This document shows positions 57,061 through 64,000 of a DNA stretch of 64,000 bases, one piece after another (within the stretch, counting starts at the first letter, position 1; the number at the start of each line of letters is the position of its first letter). The translations under genes and the position numbers were made by a program. The stretch spans positions 379,501-443,500 of the forward strand of contig OY992836.1 in the NCBI GenBank assembly GCA_963921425.1, given 5' to 3'. Source of the DNA: Dryas octopetala (Eukaryota; Streptophyta; Magnoliopsida; Rosales; Rosaceae). The notes below the pieces were generated by a model. The model did no database searches and was not told where the DNA came from. It saw nothing but the letters and a program-made list of their open reading frames with translations.

Positions 57061-58930
57061 ATTTCAGGAAACAAAGGAAGATGCTACCTTAGATGGTACG
57101 CTAATTCTGTCAAACACCCAAGTTAAGATATTATTTGATACTAGTGCATCTCATTCATTTATATCTGCTAGTTTTGCTATAATTTTAGGGTTACATTATG
57201 AACTGTTAGTATTACCCTTGGAACTAAGTGTTCCTTTGGGGGACAAGAAAGAAATAGATCACGTCTACAAAGCCTATCAATTAGTGGTTCAGGGACATAC
57301 TTTGTTAGCTAATCTGTTTCCTTTGGAAATGGATGATTACAACCTAATATTAGGTATGGATTGGTTATGTGAGAACCAAGCCCAAATCGACTGCAAGAAA
57401 AGGAAAGTTCAAGTTACTACACCAAGTAGAGTAGAGGTGGTTATAAGATTAGATGAGAAGCTGATTCCACCTAATCCATTGTTGAAAGCAAGCTTGAAGG
57501 GGAAAAGGACTTTGCATTGTTTCACCCTGATTGCAGCAACGAAAGTAAAAGAAGAGACTGACAAGAATATACCAGTTGTGGACGAATACCCTGATGTATT
57601 TCCAGATGAGTTGCCTAGAATACGCCCATTAAGAGAAGTAGAATTTCAAATTGATTTAGTTCCTGGAACTCAACCAATATCAATACAACCCTACAGGATG
57701 GCTCCTGCCGAGATGGAGGAATTAAGCAAACAATTGGAAGAGTTACGAGGCAAAAGATTCATTCGAGAAAGTACATCACCATGGGGAGCACCAGTATTGT
57801 TTGTTAAGAAGCATGATGGGTCGCTACGATTGTGTATAGACTACTGGAAATTGAACAATGTGATGATCAAGAACAAATATCCTCTACCTCGAATCGACGA
57901 ACTATTCGATCAACTAGCTGGTACAAGATTTTTCTCAAAGATTGATCTACGATCAGGTTACCATCAGTTAAGGGTACAAGAAAAGGATATACCTAAGACT
58001 GCATTCCGTACTCGCTATGGACATTTTGAGTTTACGGTTATGCTATTTGGATTGACGAAGGCACCCGCAGCCTTCATGGATCTAATGAACAAAATATTCC
58101 GACCATACCTCGACAGGTTCGTCATCGTATTCATTGATGACATTCTGATATACTCAAAATCACGCGAGGAGCATGAAGGTCATTTAAGGATTGTTATGGA
58201 GACACTATTGAAGAAGCAGTTGTATGCCAAGAAGTCAAAGTGTGATTTTTGGTTGACAGAAGTACAATATCTTGGACATATCATTTTTGGTGAAGGAATT
58301 AAGGTTGACCCTAGCAAGATAGAAGCAGTACTAAAGTGGGAACGACCAAGGACTGTCACGGAGATACGTAATTTTCTTGGACTGGCTGGATACTACCGAA
58401 GGTTTGTGAAGGATTTCTCAAAGCTTGCAACCCCACTAACCAGATTGACAAAGAAAGAAGTAAAGTTTGAATGGGGTGATAAGTGCAAACAAGTGTTTGA
58501 AGAATTGAAGAAGAGATTAACGACTGCACCGATACTGGTTCTACCAAATGACAAGGACCCATATGAAGTATATACGGATGCTTCTGCACAAGGATTATGA
58601 TGGGTGTTAATGCAAAATGGAAAGGTGGTAGCTTTTGCTTCAAGACAACTTAAGATTCATGAAAAGAATTATCCAGTTCATGATCTCGAGTTAGCCGCAA
58701 TAGTCCATGTTTTGAAGATTTGGAGATGTTACTTGTATGGAAGCTAGTTCACTGTATTTTCAGATCATAAGAGTCTCAAGTACATATTTACACAACGTGA
58801 TTTGAATTTGACACAAAGGAGATGGATGAAGTACATTAAGGATTATGATTATGATTATGATTTGCATTATCACCCAGGAAAGGCGAATAAGGTAGCTAAT
58901 GCATTGAATAGGAAGACGAAGGGAATAATG
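57061..58930 (+). pseudogene. Tekay-like protease, reverse transcriptase and RNase H
   Basis: Protease: [17 protein letters not shown], where the usual DTGAS is DTSAS, so the flap-facing Gly is lost, then [20 protein letters not shown] occupies most of a 460-codon open stretch (57218-58600): [55 protein letters not shown], the catalytic [12 protein letters not shown] and [16 protein letters not shown]. RNase [13 protein letters not shown], stop, [20 protein letters not shown], second stop at a Lys position (58746), then a KDYDYDYDYDLHYHPGKAN stretch with a small in-frame expansion of a GATTAT unit. RT looks almost intact; protease and RNase H do not. Confidence 0.92.
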
Positions 58931-59705
58931 GCAAAATTACTATTAGTAGAAAGAGAGTTATTTCAGACTTTGGAGGATTTCGATATTGAGATGTTGTCTG
59001 ATGGAGTTCTCACAGGATTAAGATTGGAGTCACCATTAGAGAATGAGATAATTCAGAAGCGAGCTGAAGATTCTGAACTCCAAGAGATCAAGAGAAAGAT
59101 TAGCTCAAGAGAAGTAGTGGAAGGATGGGCATTACATCTAGATGGTGGATTACATTACAAGCAAAGGATGTCAGTACCGAATGATGAAGACCTTCGATAT
59201 TCGATTTTGTATGAAGCACATCGCTCTCGTTTTGCTATGCATCCCGGTATTCACAAGATGTATCGAGATCTGAAAAGAATGTATTGGTGGAAAAGAATGA
59301 AAAGGGAAATGGTTGATTTTATTAGGAGATGTGAAGTTTGTCAACAAGTCAAGGCTACACATCAGAAACCATATGGATTACTACAACCGCTGCCAATACC
59401 CGAGTGGAAGTGGGAAAATATTACTATGGATTTCATCACTGATTTGCCTCGATCAGTGAAAGGACATAATGGAATTTGGGTCGTAGTGGATCAACTGACT
59501 AAGACTAAAAAGATTATTCAAATATTAGAAGATATGCTAAGAGCCTGTATCTTGGATTTTGGTGGCAGGTGGAGTGAGTATTTGTCAATAGCAGAGTTTG
59601 TCTACAACAACAGCCATCAAAGCAGTATTGGTATGGCACCGTACAAAGCATTGTATGGAAGACCATGCAGATCACCATTGTGTTGGGCAGATCCAAAAGA
59701 GAAGA
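58931..59705 (+). pseudogene. Tekay-like integrase, first part, with internal deletion
   Basis: HHCC zinc domain present (EAHRSRFAMHPGIHKMYRDL and FIRRCEVCQQVKA). The catalytic core starts normally (MDFITDLPRSVKGHNGIW then VVVDQLTKT) but jumps at about 59508 to KKIIQILEDMLRACILDFGG. About 100 residues holding the second catalytic Asp and the Glu are missing, in frame. It then runs NSSIG-like to YKALYGRPCRSPLCW and is cut by LTR copy F at 59706. Confidence 0.88.
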
Positions 59706-61134
59706 TGTAACGACCCGACCCAAATTTCACTGGAAGTTTAAATTTTTATTTAACTTTGGTTTTAAGAGGGTTTTAAGGAAGTTTAGTTTTTGCGACCTTG
59801 GAAATTTTTTTATTTACTTTGAGAGTTTATTTAATGTTTTCACTGAAATTGATTTAACGTTATTTAAAATTTTAATTTAGATTTAAAATGTTTCATTTTA
59901 AGATTTGTAAGATCATGTAATTTTCTAAGTTTTATTTTGAAAAGTATTTTAAAGATTGGAGAATTCATTGTGATTATTTTGGGAATTTATTGAGAAATAA
60001 AATGTTTTGGATTTATTTTAAATTTTCGTTTTAAATTAGACTTGACCCCAACGTTGACTTTTAAAATTAGTGGGCGTTTGTTTTTGACTTTTGGCCCGTC
60101 GGATAGATCTCGATCCCACGAGTTCGTAGACATGAAGCACGCGTAGAACAGAGTTACGGTTTGGATTTTACAGACGAACAAAGTTTGGAGGGCATTTTAG
60201 ACTTTTGCATTCTAGGGATTTCTAGAAAGATCCAAATTTTTATTTAAATTCCTATCTCTCTCTCTCTCTCCTCACACACCCCCCCCCGATTCTCTCTCTT
60301 TCCTCTCCTTTCTCTCTGGCCGACCGTCTCCTCCGGCGAGTGTCTCGCCGTCCGGCAGCCAATGGCGACGAGAGACCCACCCATCACCTCGCCTTCTCCT
60401 TCTCCATCTTCCCCTAGCCTCTAATCACCCAATCGGACCACCACCACGACGTGACGGCGCGAAATCCGAAGCCAGCCCCTGCAGATGACTTGGATTTTCC
60501 GGCCAAATTGCGAGGTCCGACCACTACCAATCGATTCCCCTTGACGTTCTGAGCTTCCCCGTACAATTCTCTCACTCCGACGACCTCCCAAAACGGTGGT
60601 GCGAAGCTAGAAGACCGCGGCTACTCCGGTTGCCGTTCCGGCGATCTCATTTTTCCGGCGACGACGGGACACCGGACCCACTGGGTCTTGATCCTCTCGC
60701 CATGGCGAGTTCAGTCATGGTGCTCCCATGCTCCGGTGATGCCCCATGACGGAGCAATGAGCCCGAGAAGCCCAACGCAGCCGCCGGCTTCCGCCGTCGA
60801 TTTCGGCGTTTCCGACGAGATTTGGCCATCGACTCAGTTACGAAAATTGACCCTCTAGGTACGGGCTATCTTTCCCCTAAGGTGTGTTTTCCCAATTTTG
60901 AGAAATTGAAAATTTGATTTTAGGGTGTTTGTTATATTTCGAATTTCTTGAAATTGGACTTGAATTTGAATTGTTTTTGTGCAATAGAAGTGCTTTTTAA
61001 CAGGTTTTGGAATTTTTGGGTTAGTCCATTTTCAGGGGAGATTCTGTCGAATTTTCGGTAGAATTTTTCTTTGAACTTGGATTCCCGCAGGACCTCTCCG
61101 GGTTTCAGGGTTGAATCCGGGGGCGGTCCTGTCA
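59706..61134 (+). mobile_element. TGTAACGACCC-family solo LTR, short form (copy F), 1429 bp
   Basis: Exact target duplication GAAGA (59701-59705 and 61135-61139). The 5' part keeps the CT-microsatellite and GC-rich leader, which passes into a donor-like CCCCTAAG^GTGTGT. Homology then jumps into the last 150 bp (from GAAGTGCTTTTTAACAG, about 60988). The break lies inside an intron-like segment, so this shortening is a deletion, unlike copy C. The Pro/Arg-rich frame at 60647-60829 is LTR leader. Confidence 0.9.
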
Positions 61135-61139
61135 GAAGA

Positions 61140-61687
61140 TTTCCCTAGGTCTGGAAGTAATAAAGGAGGCCACTGAGAAAGTGAAAGTTGTACAAGATCG
61201 ACTGAAAGTTGCTCAGAATCGACAAAAGTCTTATGCAGATAGAAGATGCAAGCCACTTGAGTTTCAAGTTGGAGACTTTTTATTTCTCAGAGTTAGTCCT
61301 CGGAAAGGGACGATTCGTTTTAAAGGAAGAGGAAAGTTGGCACCTTGTTACGTTGGGCCATTCCAGATCGTTGGGCGTGTAGGGCCAGTTGCTTATAAGC
61401 TCGAGTTACCACCACAATTATCATACATACACAATGTTTTTTACGTGTCCCAGTTAAGGAAAAGTGCCCCTGATCTACCACAGATCATGCCTTGGTTAGA
61501 CTTACCTTTAGAACCAAACATGTCATATCTAGAAAGACCTGTTTCTATTCTGGTGTATGAGACAAAGCAGTTGAAAAACAAGAAAGTTCCATTAGTCAAA
61601 GTGCAATGGCAACACCATGGTATAGAAGAAGCAACCTGGGAACTGGAATCCGACATGAGGAAGAAGTATCCTCACCTCGTCAACTAA
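61140..61687 (+). pseudogene. Tekay-like integrase C-terminal domain and chromodomain-like end
   Basis: After a stop near 61174 the frame is open to TAA 61685-61687: QDRLKVAQNRQKSYADRRC, FQVGDFLFLRVSPRKG, the GPF/Y module CYVGPFQIVGRVGPVAYKLE, HNVFYVSQLRKSAPD, and a chromodomain-like end (LVKVQWQHHGIEEATWELES). WELE and VQWQ keep the cage tryptophans. It ends 30 bp before the polypurine tract. Confidence 0.9.
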
Positions 61688-61717
61688 TTAGGTAATCTCG
61701 AGGACGAGATTTATTTT

Positions 61718-61730
61718 AAGGAGGGTAGAA
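61718..61730 (+). other. Polypurine tract of Tekay-like element
   Basis: AAGGAGGGTAGAA directly before the 3' LTR. Confidence 0.88.
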
Positions 61731-64000
61731 TGTAATGCCCTAGAATTTTTCTATACTTTATTTTGAACTTATAGAAATTTTATTAGATTTATTTGGAGTC
61801 ATTATTGATTTTCTAGAATTTATTTATTATTTATAGAAATTAAGGAAAACTATTTCTAAGTATTCCGGATTATTCAACTAGGTTTTCGTCGTTGCAAAAA
61901 TAGTTTGAGGCCTTAAAATTGAAGTACTCGATAAGACGAACTCAATGGTACTAAGATTATAATTATCCAAGGACCGGATTATTTATGGAGAATTTCGGAA
62001 GTTAGATTGTAATTTTGAGGAATGAGAAAAATTGAAGAAAATAGGTAAACAAACACTTTCGAGGACATTTTCAATTGTTTGGAGAAAATGTGTAAATCGT
62101 TGAAGAAACTAAAAATATGAGAAGATAGTATAGAATGCCACGAACGACATCTTATTCTTAGATTACACAGACGACTATTAGATAATTTCTAGTAAATTTC
62201 GAAAGAAATTAGAGAAAAGACAAAATTTAAATAGAAAATAAAATAGAAAACAGGGATCGCGATCACCACCGTTGATCGATCTTGATCTAACGGTGGAGTA
62301 GCCACCAAGCAATTTGAGTGATGACCAAGTAAAGGATCAGCCACTTGTCATGGCCAAGGATATATCCCTGGACACGTGTCATCGTCTCACGTTGAGACCT
62401 TTTTCTTTAATTACTCACTACACTCACTTGTTTACTCTTTGTACCCACCTAGAATTGCTAAGTGTACCCACCTTGAAGCCTATAAATAGGAAGCTATTTC
62501 TCATTTCTAAATCACACCACCACCTTAAGAGCTTCTCTCTCTAAAGATTTTCTCTCTATCTCTCTATAAAATTCGTCCATTTCTCTCTCCTGAAACTTCC
62601 CAACTTGTTTCCATCATAATTTCTTCATCCGACGTTCGATTCGAGATCCGTTTTTGACCACGCGATCATGACGCTGAGCCCGACCTTTCTAGATGATTTC
62701 TAGGTTGATACTCTACAGAAATTAGGCTTTCATTTTCAAAGGCTAAGGTAAGGCCCTAAACCTAGTCAAAGTTTTGCTGAAATGTTGTTAGAATTTTCTC
62801 ATGTTAATTAAATTCTTGTTATGTTTAAATTAGAAAACCAAAGTAGTACCAAGGTTTTGCCCGTGGGAAGTCTTCAACCAGGTAACCCAACAACCTAACT
62901 TATTTAAATTACTAATTATTTAACTTTTAGTTATAGTCGAAATGTTGTCCGACTTTTGTTAATTAATCAACCTAATAATGGATTGAGGAAGATATATTAA
63001 TGCCAAACGATGTGCTGTTTAGGCAAGTCCATGAGCAAACAGGCGTTGGACATTGGGCTTGATATCCCCCAGTCTCCCATGTACTTATTTGGGCACATCG
63101 TAGGGCATTAACTTATCAACTTTCAAGACTTTATTAAAATGAACTTGAGTAGAAACAAAATAGGAGTTCAGGAATTGAGCCGTTACTCGGTTCCTGAACA
63201 AAAGATTCTGACATGACTGTCTGCCTCGGGGTGCGGGGTCATGTTAGATCAAAAACCCAACAAATACAGAGATTGGTCTTAGTAGACTAGTTTCTGGAAT
63301 TTTCTGGGAACATGACTGAAAGGAAAGGTCATTCTGTCAAAAATTACTTTTGACTGAATTATTGTCGGACTTGGACTTTCCAGTTACCCAGAGAAGAAGT
63401 CAGGACTTTGGTGCTGTTGGACCGCATCATCAGGTTAAGCTTGGCTCTAGGTAGGGGGAATCCTTACACCCTGTCTATGAGACTTTTATTGTGTGTATGT
63501 ATGATAATAAATATTGTTGAGTTCAAAAATCCATTGTTTTTGCTTGTCATATCGTATGGATTTTCGTGTGTTAACTGATTGATGATATGAGAGTAAAGGA
63601 TTGTATTTTTATAACCTTGGGTTCGATTCCTTAAACTTCTGAAAGGGATTTGTACGGACGAGCTAGTCGAATGTCTAATAGGGAGGCTAGCTTATGAGGT
63701 ACTAATCAGAGATGACTACTCTCGCTACGGTACCAAACCTTTGCTTGGTAAGCGTAGTTGTTCATTAATGTGTTCGATCATCAGGTAAGTTTCAATTATT
63801 GAGTACTCACAAAATGTTTGCAAAAGACTGTATGTTCATACTCAAAGATTGTGGAAATTCAACTATCATTATTGTTGCTAGTTTTTTTGTGGTAAATCTT
63901 TTCAATTGTTTTTCTCTTATGGCCATATATCTATATGTTTATTTTAACCTACTATTTTCAAACCTAGCCAAGGTCCCCCGAGGGGAAGCTATGAACGTAT
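61731..64000 (+). mobile_element. 3' LTR of Tekay-like element, truncated by window
   Basis: Starts TGTAATGCCCTAGAATTTT. It is collinear with 50124-52376, including TATAAATA (62481-62488) and the donor-like CTAAG^GTAAGG (62748). Confidence 0.92.

Larger units (their letters stand above)
50124..64000 (+). mobile_element. Tekay-like chromovirus with long LTRs, runs past the window end
   Basis: 5' LTR 50124 to about 52874, primer site 52881, gag, protease, RT, RNase H, integrase with a C-terminal chromodomain-like segment, polypurine tract, and 3' LTR from 61731 (truncated by the window at a point equal to 52376). Long LTRs, Met-tRNA priming and polyprotein wording fit the Tekay/Del clade. Two foreign solo LTRs (E in gag, F in integrase) and an integrase deletion disable it. 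The target duplication is predicted as GGTAT (50119-50123); its partner lies outside the window. Confidence 0.9.

Noticed and set aside
59706..61134. Copy F as a second spliced LTR
   Set aside because: It retains the donor-like site and part of an intron-like segment, and its join lies inside the final block; a plain deletion explains it.
1..64000. tRNA or rRNA genes
   Set aside because: No cloverleaf with conserved A and B boxes or rRNA core sequence was noticed on reading.

Overview
This is nuclear DNA of a flowering plant, most likely a eudicot. It holds one intact intron-bearing host gene set in nested, decayed transposable elements. The plant call rests on chromovirus and Tat-type Ty3/gypsy LTR retrotransposons primed by initiator Met-tRNA, a CACTA transposon with the plant-type CACTACAAGAAAA end, hAT MITEs, an antisense plant-mobile-domain gene, and a FAS2 gene in plant form. 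I cannot name the species.

Left block (1-27056). A Tat-lineage Ty3/gypsy element lies on the minus strand (3' LTR 3037-4074, truncated 5' LTR 26812-27056). It carries a plant-mobile-domain gene in antisense with its own TATA box (4539, reading frame from 4695). A chromovirus (8307-19927, exact CCGAG target duplication) split its RNase H. That chromovirus was then hit in gag by a solo LTR, followed by a 993-bp tandem duplication, and in integrase by a 3.6-kb CACTA element with an exact CCA duplication. Two hAT MITEs lie in the Tat gag/linker region. The first 940 bases are the 3' part of another LTR of the same family as the one in gag.

Middle block (27057-42871). A 2.9-kb solo LTR and LTR/LINE scraps are followed by the host gene FAS2 on the minus strand (31951-40315). 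FAS2 encodes the middle (p60-type) WD40 subunit of chromatin assembly factor 1. I could assemble 12 exons in one open frame of 491 codons, with one GC-AG intron and a 27-nt exon. Its 4.5-kb intron 2 holds an L1 remnant and a 1.1-kb foldback element. E2F-like sites lie just upstream of the ATG, and a 1.4-kb hAT element (exact 8-bp duplication) sits about 220 bp upstream.

Right block (42872-64000). The remains of a minus-strand chromovirus are interrupted by a 3.05-kb solo LTR (exact CAATC duplication). A plus-strand Tekay-like chromovirus follows (50124 to beyond the window end) with LTRs of about 2.75 kb. It carries two more solo LTRs of the same family, one in gag (reverse) and one in integrase (exact GAAGA duplication).

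The most unusual signal is this recurrent LTR family (starts TGTAACGACCCGACC, ends GGCGGTCCTGTCA). Long copies contain two GT...AG intron-like segments. The copy inside the left chromovirus (10296-11541) lacks exactly both segments, as expected if a spliced RNA had been reverse-transcribed. Unrelated-looking long LTRs in the window share the layout of a TATA box followed by a splice donor in the leader.
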